Positions 6,839 through 16,109 of a stretch of 47,331 nucleotides of DNA are shown here, piece after piece. The stretch is from Phycisphaerae bacterium. Lineage in GTDB: Bacteria > Planctomycetota > Phycisphaerae > Phycisphaerales > SM1A02. The translations under genes were made by a program, and so were the position numbers. The stretch is taken from contig JAEUIT010000050.1 of NCBI GenBank assembly GCA_016795035.1, positions 1 to 47,331 of the forward strand, read 5' to 3'. The notes beneath the pieces are model-generated. The model was not told where the DNA came from and made no database searches. It saw only the letters and a list, made by a program, of their open reading frames with translations. Within the stretch, counting starts at the first letter, position 1. Each line of letters begins with the position of its first letter.

Positions 6839-9115
6839 ATGAGTACCCGACGAAGTTCTGCGCGCACCACGACCTTCCTTGCCGCCTCTGTCGTGGGAGC
6901 GCTCGGCGCGCTCACCGCGGTCAGCCTTGCCCACGAAGACGACCCGAAGGCCACTGAGCGGCATCCGCCGGTGCTCGGTCCGGCGTGGCGCGCCGGCGAC
7001 GGCGGCGTCGCGATGGAGACGTTTGTCTCGAACGGCGTCACGCTCAAGGCGTGGTTCCCCGTCAACAACTTCGACGGGCAGGGCGTCGTCAATACGAGCG
7101 GCAACGACTGCTGGGGCTACGTGAGTCCGAGCGGCCGCGAGTACGCGCTCATCGGCCTTTCGGGCGGCACCGGCATCGTCGAGGTCACTGACCCGGCGCA
7201 GAGTTCGATCGTCGCCTTCCTCCCCGGTCCGACGAGCCTCTGGCGCAACGTCAAGACCTACCAGCACTACCTCTACGCGGTGAGCGAAGGCGGTGGCGGC
7301 ATTCAGGTCTTCGACCTCGCGAACATCGACAACGGCGTCGTGACGACGCTGCCGAGCGTGACCGCCGGCGGCGACGATCGCACGCACACGATGATCATCA
7401 ACGAACAGACCGGCTATCTCTACCGGATGGGCGGCGGTTCGAACGGCGTGCGCATCTACAACCTGAACGCGAACCCCGCGAGCCCGCAGTTCCTCGCGCA
7501 GTGGCAGAGCAAGTACACGCACGACGGCTTCGTCACGAACTACACCTCCGGCCCGTACGCGGGCAAGGAGATCTTCTTCGCGTGCGGCGGCCTCAACGGC
7601 GGCTTCGCGGGCACGGGCGTCGACATCATCGACGTCACGAACAAGGGCAACCTGGTCGTCCTCTCGAACTTCCAGTACCCGAACGCGGCGTTCTGCCATC
7701 AGGCCTGGATCACTCCCGACAAGAAGCACATCTACATCAACGACGAGATCGACGAAGCCAACTTCGGCATCTACTCGCTCGGTCGCATCGTGAACGTCGA
7801 GAACCTCTCGGCACCCTTCCTCGCGGGCACGTACGACACCGGACTCGTGAGCGTCGACCACAACCTCTACGTCCGCGACAACCGGCTCTTCTGCTCGAAC
7901 TACAAGACCGGCGTCCAGATCTTTGACGTCACCAATCAGACGAGCCCGCAGAAGATCGCGTTCTTCGACACCTATCCCGATTCGGACGGCGGCGGCTATG
8001 CCGGCCTCTGGTCGAACTATCCGTACTTCCCCTCGGGCACGGTGATCGGCAGCGACCTGCAACGCGGTCTTTTCGTGTGGCGCATCGAGCTGGCCGTCGC
8101 GACCTTCTCCTATCCGAACGGCACGCCGGCGTTCATCGATCCGCTCGGCGGCCAGACGCTCGACGTCTCGATCGCGCCGAAGCCCGGCGAGACGCTCGTC
8201 GAGGGGAGCGCGAAGCTCCTCATCTCGATCGAGGGCGGCGCGCCGACCGAGTATCCGCTTGTCGCGCTCGGCAAGAACCTCTATCGCGCGACCTTCCCGT
8301 CCTTCGATTGCACGACGGCCTTCACGTACTCCTTCTCGGTGCGTGCGGAGTCGAACGTCACGTCGACCGATCCGCCAGGCGGAGTGGCCGCGATCGCCGC
8401 GCTCTCGGAGCCGGTGGTCGCCGACCAGACGTTCGAGACGGCGCCGACGGGTTGGACCGCCGGCGCTCCCGGCGACAACGCGACCGCGGGCCTTTGGACG
8501 CTCGTCGATCCGAACGGCACGAGCGCGCAACCGGAGAACGATCACACCGAGCCCGGCACGAAGTGCTGGGTCACGGGGCAGGGAACGGTCGGCGGCGCGC
8601 TCGGCGAAGCCGACGTCGACGGCGGCTCGACCTCGCTCGTCTCGCAGGCGTTCGACGTCGCGTCGCAGCCTGAAGCGCGGATCTCCTATTGGCGCTGGTA
8701 CTCGAACAACACCGGCTCGAACCCCGGCACCGACTCGATGCCCGTCTTCATCTCGAACGACGACGGCGTGACGTGGGTGCCGCTCGAACTTGTCACCGAG
8801 AACGCGGGCGCGTGGGTGCGGAGGTCCTTCCGCATCGCCGACTTCGTCGTGCCCTCGTCGAAGGTGCGCCTGAAGTTCGTCGCACGTGACCTCGACGCCG
8901 GTTCGGTGGTCGAGGCGGGCGTCGACGACGTGCGCGTCACGTACTACGAATGCCCGGCCAATCTGCCCGGCGACCTCGACGGCAACGGCATCATCGATGC
9001 CGCCGACCTCGGCGTCCTGCTCGGACAGTGGGGGACCGACGGCTCCGCGGACTTCAACGGCGATGGCATCGTCGACGCGGCCGACCTCGGCATCCTGCTT
9101 GGCCTCTGGAGGTAA
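6839..9115 (+). CDS. Choice-of-anchor B protein with C-terminal dockerin-like module
   Basis: 758 residues. After a signal peptide (about residues 8-30, ending near VSLAHE) comes the choice-of-anchor B/LVIVD-like propeller: GLSGGTGIVEVTDPAQSSIV, then WRNVKTYQHYLYAVSEGG and DGFVTNYTSGPYAGKEI, followed by NAAFCHQAWITPDKKHIYINDE and HNLYVRDNRLFCSNYKTGVQIFDV. From about residue 510 there is a beta-sandwich region and then a MAM/jelly-roll-like part. The final 45 residues hold two calcium loops, DLDGNGIIDAADLG and DFNGDGIVDAADLG, each followed by a short ILLG-x-W helix. This is the dockerin-like terminus common in Planctomycetota. It is probably cell-surface or secreted. The ATG at 6839 is chosen as the first codon before the signal peptide; no SD is obvious. 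Confidence 0.85.
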   Translation: MSTRRSSARTTTFLAASVVGALGALTAVSLAHEDDPKATERHPPVLGPAWRAGDGGVAMETFVSNGVTLKAWFPVNNFDGQGVVNTSGNDCWGYVSPSGREYALIGLSGGTGIVEVTDPAQSSIVAFLPGPTSLWRNVKTYQHYLYAVSEGGGGIQVFDLANIDNGVVTTLPSVTAGGDDRTHTMIINEQTGYLYRMGGGSNGVRIYNLNANPASPQFLAQWQSKYTHDGFVTNYTSGPYAGKEIFFACGGLNGGFAGTGVDIIDVTNKGNLVVLSNFQYPNAAFCHQAWITPDKKHIYINDEIDEANFGIYSLGRIVNVENLSAPFLAGTYDTGLVSVDHNLYVRDNRLFCSNYKTGVQIFDVTNQTSPQKIAFFDTYPDSDGGGYAGLWSNYPYFPSGTVIGSDLQRGLFVWRIELAVATFSYPNGTPAFIDPLGGQTLDVSIAPKPGETLVEGSAKLLISIEGGAPTEYPLVALGKNLYRATFPSFDCTTAFTYSFSVRAESNVTSTDPPGGVAAIAALSEPVVADQTFETAPTGWTAGAPGDNATAGLWTLVDPNGTSAQPENDHTEPGTKCWVTGQGTVGGALGEADVDGGSTSLVSQAFDVASQPEARISYWRWYSNNTGSNPGTDSMPVFISNDDGVTWVPLELVTENAGAWVRRSFRIADFVVPSSKVRLKFVARDLDAGSVVEAGVDDVRVTYYECPANLPGDLDGNGIIDAADLGVLLGQWGTDGSADFNGDGIVDAADLGILLGLWR

Positions 9116-9126
9116 GCGTCGGTTGC

Positions 9127-9147
9127 TCGGCAACGCGCGGTTGCCGA
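9127..9147 (+). terminator. Stem-loop after the choice-of-anchor B gene
   Basis: TCGGCAAC and GTTGCCGA form a perfect 8-bp stem around a GCGCG loop, 11 nt after the stop codon. No T-run follows, so it may only protect mRNA ends or pause transcription. Confidence 0.3.
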
Positions 9148-9184
9148 CGGTCTGTACATCGAGTGTCCGGCTGGGAGTGCGTGC

Positions 9185-10147
9185 ATGCCTGAGCGTGTGT
9201 CGGTTGACGGTGATCGGGTTCGGGGCGGACGGGCGACGACGTCGATCGCCCGCATTCGAACGGTGCATCTCGGTCTGGCGGCGACACTCCTCGCTGGGTT
9301 GGCCGCCGCGGCACTCCTCGCCGACGACAAGGCGCCGCCTCCGACGGCCGCGCCACCTGCAGCGCCTGCAACGACGAAGTCCCCCGACGCTGCCAAGCCC
9401 GCGTCGACGCCAACGCCTCCCGCGGGCTCCTTCACGCAGAAGATCGACGGCACCACGCACGAGATGACCTTCGTGCCGCTCGCGATGCCCGCGAAGGCCG
9501 ACGGCGGCAACGCGGAGAAGTCCGCGCCGAAACTCTGGATCGCGTCGACCGAGACGACGTGGGATCTCTACGACGTCTTCCTCTTCGGCTTTGACCAGAA
9601 GGACGGCAAGTCGGGTTCCGCCGACGCCGACGCGGTCACGCGACCGAGCAAGCCCTACATCTCGATGGACCGCGGCTTCGGCCATGCCGGCTATCCGGCG
9701 ATCTCGGTCTCGTACCTGGGCGCGAAGAAGTTCTGCGAGTGGCTGAGCGCGAAGACCGGGAAGAAGTACCGCTTGCCGACCGTCGCGGAGTGGCAGCAGG
9801 CGTGTGCGACGGCCGCGATCCCGAGCGACCGCGTCGCCGAGTTCGCGTGGTTCGCCGACAACGCCAACGGGAAGACGCATGCGGTCGCGACGACGAAGGC
9901 CGGAGCGAACGGCTGCTTCGACCTCTACGGCAACGCGAGCGAGTGGTGCACGCAGGTCGACGACAAGGGCAACGCGAAGGGCGTGACCCTCGGCGGCATG
10001 TTCAAGGACAAGGCCGACGCGATCGGCTGCGCGTCGATCGTGCCGTACACCCCCGACTGGAACGCGAGCGACCCGCAGTACCCGAAGAGCAAGTGGTGGC
10101 TCGCCGACGGCGGCTTCGTCGGCTTCCGTGTGGTGTGCGAGGAGTAG
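9185..10147 (+). CDS. Exported SUMF1/formylglycine-generating-enzyme-fold protein
   Basis: 320 residues. A basic start is followed by a hydrophobic segment (about residues 27-46, VHLGLAATLLAGLAAAALLA) and a Pro/Ala-rich linker. The SUMF1-like domain then runs from about residue 80 to the end. Diagnostic pieces are EMTFVPLAMP, STETTWDLYDVFL, PAISVSYLGAKKFCEWLSAKTG, KKYRLPTVAEWQQAC, CFDLYGNASEWC, TLGGMF and GFVGFRVV. I do not see the active-site cysteine pair of true formylglycine-generating enzymes, so a binding or structural role is more likely than sulfatase activation. The fold is common in planctomycete exported proteins. Start choice is uncertain because no SD is visible. Confidence 0.8.
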   Translation: MPERVSVDGDRVRGGRATTSIARIRTVHLGLAATLLAGLAAAALLADDKAPPPTAAPPAAPATTKSPDAAKPASTPTPPAGSFTQKIDGTTHEMTFVPLAMPAKADGGNAEKSAPKLWIASTETTWDLYDVFLFGFDQKDGKSGSADADAVTRPSKPYISMDRGFGHAGYPAISVSYLGAKKFCEWLSAKTGKKYRLPTVAEWQQACATAAIPSDRVAEFAWFADNANGKTHAVATTKAGANGCFDLYGNASEWCTQVDDKGNAKGVTLGGMFKDKADAIGCASIVPYTPDWNASDPQYPKSKWWLADGGFVGFRVVCEE

Positions 10148-10153
10148 GAAGAC

Positions 10154-10430
10154 GAGGAGTCAGGAGTGAGGAGTGAGGAGTCAGGGTAAAGCCCTGACCT
10201 CCGAACCACACTCCCTTCCCACTGACTCCTGACTCGGCTCCGCGATCCGAGGCAAGGAGTCAGGATTCAGGAGTGAGGAGTCAGGGTAAAGCCATGACCT
10301 CCGAACCAATCTGTCTTCCCACTGACTCCTGACTCCTAAATCCTGACTCCTGCCTTTCAAACCCTGAACCCCGACCCCTCGCCTCTCTCACCCTCCCTCC
10401 TTGATCCTTCATCCTTAATCCTTCTCTTCC
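10154..10430. repeat. Nested heptamer element 2, with a duplicated hairpin unit
   Basis: Two direct copies of a roughly 80-nt unit (10154-10235 and 10254-10336) lie about 102 nt apart. Each has GGAGTCA/GGAGTGA units, a conserved loop that begins GGTAAAGCC and ends CTTCCCAC, and then TGACTCC units as the opposite arm. Next come CCCTGAA/CCCCGAC units, CTCTCACCCTCC and CTTGATC-type units up to 10425, directly before the start codon at 10433. The left arms of the outer two families are missing here. Confidence 0.85.
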
Positions 10431-10432
10431 CC

Positions 10433-11752
10433 ATGCTTTCCCGCCGCGACTTCGTCTCTTCCTCGGCCGCCAATCTCGCCGCGCTTGGCCTTGTGCCGGC
10501 CGTGTGGGGCTCCGCTCGCGCGGACGATCGCATCAAGGTCGGCCTCGTCGGCTGCGGCGGCCGCGGCTCGGGGGCGATTCGTCAAGCGCTTGACGCGGAC
10601 AAGGGCGCCGTCCTCTGGGCGATCGCCGACATGTTCGAGGACAAGATCACGGCGTGCCTCAACGGCCTCTCGAAGCCGAGCGAGCAGCCCGACGGCAGCG
10701 AAGTCGCGTCGCCCTACGCGTCGCGCATCGACTGTCCGAAGGAGCGGCAGTTCGTCGGCTTTGACTGCGCCGAGAAGCTGATCGCAAGTGGGGTCGACGT
10801 CGTCCTCCTCTGCACGCCGCCGCACTTCCGTCCGATGCATCTCGACGCCGCGGTGAAGGCGAAGAAGCACGTCTTCTGCGAGAAGCCGATGGCCGTCGAC
10901 GCGACCGGCGTGCGCTCGATCCTCGAAAGCGCGCGGCTCGCGAAGGAGCAGGGGACGTCGCTCATGAGCGGCTTCTGCTGGCGCTACTCGCTGCCGGAGC
11001 GAGCCGTCTACGGCCAGATCCTCTCCGGCGACCTCGGCCGCGTGCGCTCGGTGCACGCGACGTACCACACGAGCCCGATCTGGATCCGCAAGCGCGAGCC
11101 GAGCTGGACGGAGATGCAGTTCCAGCTCCGCAACTGGCCGCACTTCCTCTGGCTCGGCGGCGATCACATCGTCGAGCAGGCGTGCCACTCGATCGACAAG
11201 ATCAACTGGGCGATGGGCAATCGTCCGCCCGCGCGCGTCACGACGCTCGGCGGCCGCGCGATGCGGAGCGGCGAGGAGTACGGCAACGCGTACGACCACT
11301 TCGCGGTGATCTACGAGTACGACGACGGCGCCCGCGCCTTCCTCACGACGCGCCAGCAGCATCACCACTCGAACGAGAATAAGGACTGGGTCGCCTGCGA
11401 GAAGGGGACCTGCTTCATCAACGGCTGGGCGCCGCAGGAAACCCGCATCGACTACGCCGACGCGTCGCGCCCTGCGTGGCACTATTCGGGCCCGACGCCC
11501 GACATGTACCAGACCGAGCACGACGAGCTCTTCGCCGCGATCCGCGCCGGCAAGCCCGTCAACGACGGCACCTTCATGGGCCTGAGCACGCTGATGGCGA
11601 TCGCCGGCCGCGAAGCGTGCTACTCCGGCCAGACCTTGACGTGGAAGGAGATGCTCGAATCGAAGCAGCATCTCGTGCCGCCGTCGTACGCGATGGACGC
11701 AACGCCGCCCGCGCCGGTCGTGCCGGTGCCGGGGCAGTACAAGTTCGGATGA
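10433..11752 (+). CDS. TAT-exported Gfo/Idh/MocA family oxidoreductase
   Basis: 439 residues. A twin-arginine signal (SRRDFVSSSAANLAALGLVP) ends near ARADD. The Rossmann domain starts with KVGLVGCGGRGSGAI (dinucleotide loop, about residues 36-50). Then come VVLLCTPPHFRPMHLDAAVKAKKHVFCEKPMAVDATG, whose EKP lysine is catalytic in this family, and the C-terminal alpha/beta domain with HFLWLGGDHIVEQACHSIDKINW. Members use NAD(P) to oxidise or reduce sugars and related compounds; the substrate cannot be told. It is paralogous to the next gene. The start codon directly follows pyrimidine-rich heptamer repeats, so there is no SD and translation is probably leader-independent or S1-driven. Repeat elements flank the gene on both sides. 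Confidence 0.92.
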   Translation: MLSRRDFVSSSAANLAALGLVPAVWGSARADDRIKVGLVGCGGRGSGAIRQALDADKGAVLWAIADMFEDKITACLNGLSKPSEQPDGSEVASPYASRIDCPKERQFVGFDCAEKLIASGVDVVLLCTPPHFRPMHLDAAVKAKKHVFCEKPMAVDATGVRSILESARLAKEQGTSLMSGFCWRYSLPERAVYGQILSGDLGRVRSVHATYHTSPIWIRKREPSWTEMQFQLRNWPHFLWLGGDHIVEQACHSIDKINWAMGNRPPARVTTLGGRAMRSGEEYGNAYDHFAVIYEYDDGARAFLTTRQQHHHSNENKDWVACEKGTCFINGWAPQETRIDYADASRPAWHYSGPTPDMYQTEHDELFAAIRAGKPVNDGTFMGLSTLMAIAGREACYSGQTLTWKEMLESKQHLVPPSYAMDATPPAPVVPVPGQYKFG

Positions 11753-11958
11753 CAGGGAGGAGCAAGGATCAAGGAGTAAGGATCAAGGGTTACAGGGAGT
11801 CAGGATTGAGGAGTCAGGAGTCAGGGGTCAATGCACCCGAATCTCCACACCTCAAGGCCTTTCCCACTGACTCCTGAATCCTGACTCCTGACTCCCTTCA
11901 AGCGGTCTCCCCTCCGTCACCCTTCATCCTTGATCCTTCATCCTCGATCCTCTCTCCC
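11753..11958. repeat. Nested heptamer element 3
   Basis: Outer left GGATCAA-type units (about 11760-11788) and inner left GGAGTCA units (about 11796-11826) come first. The loop ends CCTTTCCCAC. The inner right TGACTCC units (about 11868-11896) and outer right CTTGATC/CATCCTC units (about 11920-11955) follow. The right edge abuts the start codon at 11961. The loop end, TTCCCACTGACTCCTGA, is the same as in both units of element 2. Confidence 0.85.
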
Positions 11959-11960
11959 CC

Positions 11961-13244
<1,284 letters not shown>

Positions 13245-13286
13245 TGCGCGGAGCGCCGACGTCGCCATTCGTGGGAGGCTCGCGCC

Positions 13287-15029
13287 GTGTCGTTCAACCT
13301 GCTTGAGACGCGGCTCGGCCGCCTCATCGCGTTCTTCCTCCTCTACATGACGGAGGGGATTCCGCTCGGCTTCGCCGCCACTGCGATCGCGACGCAGCTT
13401 CGCCGCGACGGCATCGGCCCGGCGGAGATCGGCGCGTTCGTGGGCTCCTTCTATCTTCCGTGGGGCTTCAAGTGGGCGTTCGGCCCGATCATCGACGTCC
13501 TCGAGATTCCCGGCTTGGGCCGGCGGCGCGGTTGGATCCTCGTGACGCAAGGCCTCATGGCGTCGACGCTCGCGATCGGCACGCTCATTCCGCTGCCCTC
13601 GGGCCTCTGGCTCTTCACGATCGTCCTCCTCGTCCACAACACGTTCGGCGCGATGCAGGACGTCGCGATCGACGCGCTCGCGGTCAACGTCCTGTCCGAG
13701 TCGGAGCGCGGCCTCGCGAACGGCGTGATGTTCGCCGGCGCGAACATCGGCATCATGCTCGGCGGCGCGGCGATCCTCGCGCTGTCGACCGTGATGCCGT
13801 TTCAGGCGACGTACTTCGTCGTTGCAGGCATGATCCTGGCGGTCACGGTCTTCGTCGTCTTTCCGATGCGCGAACCGAAGACCGAGCGCGTCGTCGTCGA
13901 AGGCGACACGCGCACGCCGCTCGTCCGGATCGCCGGCGACATGCACGCGTTCGCGCTCACCGCGTTCCGCTCCTTCCTCGGCTCGCGCGGCGCGTTCGCG
14001 GGCGTCTTCTTCGCGATCCTCCCGGCCGGCGCCATGTCGCTCGGCCTCACGCTCCAGTCGAACCTCGCCGTCGAGCTGGGCATGTCCGACGCGTCGATCG
14101 GCGCGCTCAGCATGTGGTCGTCGATCATCAACGCGATCTTCTGCATCGCCGGCGGTTGGGTCTCCGACCGCTTCGGCCGCCGCGCGACGCTCGTCGTGTC
14201 GATCGCCTTGATGAGTCTCCCCGTCCTCTATCTCGCGGGAGAGTTGCTGCGGGCCGGCTGGATCATGCCCGCGCCGGAAGGCGTGTCGGTGGTCGCCGCC
14301 GCGCCGGCGTGGCTCGTGACGGCGTTCATCGTGGCGTGCCTCGCGTACTCGATCGCGAACGGCGTGATGTACGGCGTGCGCTCCGCGATCATGATGGACG
14401 TCACGAACCCGCGCGTCGCGGGCACGCAGTTCACGGCATACATGGCCCTGATGAACGTGGCGATCGCGTACTCGGCCACGTGGCAGGGGGCGAGCATCGA
14501 AGCGTGGGGCTATCCGCGCACGATGCTGATCGACGCGGTCGCGGGCGTCCTCTGCCTCGCGCTCGTGCCGCTCATGCTGAAACGCGGAGCGAACGACGCC
14601 CCCGACGCCGCCGCGCCGAAGCGGGCTCGCTTCCTCGCGATTCTCCTCGGAAGTCTCTGTGTCGGCTGGATCGCGTACTCCTTCGCCCGCGAGTCGCTCG
14701 GCGCGGCGAGCGCGATCTTCGAGACGCTCTTCACGCTCGGGTTCATCAGCGGGGCCGTCTTCCTTCTTGCGAGCGCCGCGACCCTCTGGCGCTCGGCGCC
14801 GACGCAGGCGGTCGTGGCGCTCGTGGTGGCGCCGCTCCTCATGCTCCTCTACGCGCGGCATTGGTCGGCGACGTTCGCGGGCTGGCTCGAAGGCCCGCTC
14901 GGCGCGACGGCTGCAACGTGGAGCGTGCACGCGATCTTCCTCGCGCTCGCCGCGGCGGGTGCCGTCACGCTCTTCTCGCTCGTGTCGAACTCGTGGAACG
15001 AGGTCCGCGAGCGCGAGGACGCGGCGTGA
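13287..15029 (+). CDS. MFS transporter, AmpG/PAT-like
   Basis: 580 residues and about 12-14 membrane segments. The N-terminal half matches the peptide-acetyl-CoA/AmpG transporter group: FFLLYMTEGIPLGFAATAIA, FYLPWGFKWAFGPIID, NTFGAMQDVAIDALAVNVL and ERGLANGVMFAGANIGIMLGG. AmpG members import muropeptides during wall recycling; related members move other amphipathic substrates. The start is GTG at 13287, supported by GGAGG 8 bases upstream. A cytoplasmic loop of about 45 residues follows the first six helices, and the C-terminal third carries extra helices beyond the 12 of classical AmpG. It converges with apbE, with only a short hexamer repeat between them. Confidence 0.87.
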   Translation: MSFNLLETRLGRLIAFFLLYMTEGIPLGFAATAIATQLRRDGIGPAEIGAFVGSFYLPWGFKWAFGPIIDVLEIPGLGRRRGWILVTQGLMASTLAIGTLIPLPSGLWLFTIVLLVHNTFGAMQDVAIDALAVNVLSESERGLANGVMFAGANIGIMLGGAAILALSTVMPFQATYFVVAGMILAVTVFVVFPMREPKTERVVVEGDTRTPLVRIAGDMHAFALTAFRSFLGSRGAFAGVFFAILPAGAMSLGLTLQSNLAVELGMSDASIGALSMWSSIINAIFCIAGGWVSDRFGRRATLVVSIALMSLPVLYLAGELLRAGWIMPAPEGVSVVAAAPAWLVTAFIVACLAYSIANGVMYGVRSAIMMDVTNPRVAGTQFTAYMALMNVAIAYSATWQGASIEAWGYPRTMLIDAVAGVLCLALVPLMLKRGANDAPDAAAPKRARFLAILLGSLCVGWIAYSFARESLGAASAIFETLFTLGFISGAVFLLASAATLWRSAPTQAVVALVVAPLLMLLYARHWSATFAGWLEGPLGATAATWSVHAIFLALAAAGAVTLFSLVSNSWNEVREREDAA

Positions 15030-15050
15030 CGCGGTGAGGGTTGCTGCTAT

Positions 15051-15078
15051 CCGTCTCCGTCTCCGTCTCGATCTCCGC
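15051..15078. repeat. CCGTCT hexamer run between convergent genes
   Basis: Three CCGTCT units and one degenerate unit lie between the stops of the MFS and apbE genes. The same GTCTC-rich motif recurs at 23750-23775, 24236-24260 and 24368-24447. Confidence 0.55.
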
Positions 15079-15080
15079 TC

Positions 15081-16058
15081 TCAGCGTTTCGCGGGCCACC
15101 CCGCCGTCGTCGTCACCCGCACCGATCCGTCTCCGCGCTTCTCGACGATCCTCGCTTCAAACCCCGGAAACTCCGCGAGGAGCTCCACGCCGCGCTCCGG
15201 CGCCCGCAGCACGAGCGCGCTCGACAGCGCATCGACGAGCGCGCCGTCCGGCCCGGTCACCGTGGCTTCGAGCTGCAACGTGGAGCCGAGCCCCGTGGCG
15301 AGGTCGAGGATGTGCGAATAGCGCACGCCGTCGACCTCGATGAATTGCTCCGCGTTGCCGCTCGTCGAGGCGCTCGCATGGACGAGCGGGAAGGGCACGC
15401 CGTCCGACGTTTCGATCGTCCACGCCTTGCGGCCGGGGGGCGCGGCGCCGGCGGCCACGTCGCCGGCGATCGCAACGAGCGCTTGCGGATGGCCGAGCGC
15501 GGCGAGCGTCTCGATCGTCTTCGCTGCCGCGAATCCCTTGCCGATGCCGCCGAGGTCGAGGGTCACGCCCACGCGCGCGATCGTGACCGTCTCCGCCGCA
15601 GCGTCGAGCGCCACCGCGTCGCCTCCGACCTTCGCGCGTGCCGCGGCAATCGCCTCGGGCGTCGGCAACTCGCCGCGCTTGCGGGCGTCGCGCCAGAGTC
15701 GCGTGAGCGGACCGGCGGTGATGTCGAATGCGCCGTGGGTCGCGAGTCGCACCGTCTCCGCGCGCGCGAGCACGTCGAAGAGGTCGTCGCTCACCGGCAC
15801 TGCCACGCCGTTCGTCGCGGCGAGCCGCATGAGCTCACTCTCCGCGCGGTAGTCGCTCATCGCGTTCTCGAGCTCGTCGAGCCGTGCGAACGCGGCTTTC
15901 GCCGCGGCGACCGCGTCGTCCTCATCGCCCGCATAGAGCGTGATCGAGGTCTCGACGCCCATCACGACCTGTCGGTACGTGAAGGCTCTCGGAGCGCAAC
16001 CGAGTAGAAGGATCAAGGAGAAAGGAGCAAGGATCAAGGGAAGCGGCTTTGCATCCAT
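15081..16058 (-). CDS. apbE: FAD:protein FMN transferase (ApbE), lipoprotein
   Basis: 325 residues. ApbE attaches FMN to Thr of flavoproteins such as RnfG/NqrC-type subunits, with Mg2+, outside the cytoplasmic membrane. A lipoprotein signal ends LLLGC (Cys 21). The catalytic domain shows VVMGVETSITLYA, SDYRAESELMRL, THGAFDITAGPLTRLWRDARK and TLDLGGIGKGFAAAK, then VAIAGDVAAG and the C-terminal SHILDLATGLGS. The last corresponds to the HIIDPxTG motif, with SHILDLATG here. The ATG at 16058 is preferred; a GTG lies one codon upstream. Residues 7-17 of the signal peptide (LILAPFSLIL core) are encoded by the GGATCAA heptamer element, which also supplies the purine-rich leader. It lies downstream of the MsrBA gene on the same strand. 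Confidence 0.93.
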   Translation of the reverse strand: MDAKPLPLILAPFSLILLLGCAPRAFTYRQVVMGVETSITLYAGDEDDAVAAAKAAFARLDELENAMSDYRAESELMRLAATNGVAVPVSDDLFDVLARAETVRLATHGAFDITAGPLTRLWRDARKRGELPTPEAIAAARAKVGGDAVALDAAAETVTIARVGVTLDLGGIGKGFAAAKTIETLAALGHPQALVAIAGDVAAGAAPPGRKAWTIETSDGVPFPLVHASASTSGNAEQFIEVDGVRYSHILDLATGLGSTLQLEATVTGPDGALVDALSSALVLRAPERGVELLAEFPGFEARIVEKRGDGSVRVTTTAGWPAKR

Positions 16059-16109
16059 CACCCTTGATCCTAAATCCTCGATCCTTGCTCCTCGACCCTT
16101 CCCCTTCTC
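16008..16109. repeat. Nested heptamer element 4, overlapping the apbE start
   Basis: AAGGATCAAGGAG... units (16008-16040) and CCCTTGATCC... units (16061-16105) flank a 20-nt spacer. That spacer carries the apbE start codon. GGATCAAGGG and CCCTTGATCC form a perfect 10-bp inverted repeat. The left part is translated as the apbE signal peptide; the right part fills the gap to the MsrBA stop. Confidence 0.85.

Noticed and set aside
9127..9147. Full intrinsic terminator after the choice-of-anchor B gene
   Set aside because: The stem is good but there is no T-run, so it is listed only as a low-confidence stem-loop.
6620..9880. A 1086-codon open frame on the minus strand
   Set aside because: It is a shadow of the choice-of-anchor B and SUMF1 genes; high GC keeps antisense frames open. 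The product is Arg/Asp/Val-rich without any domain.
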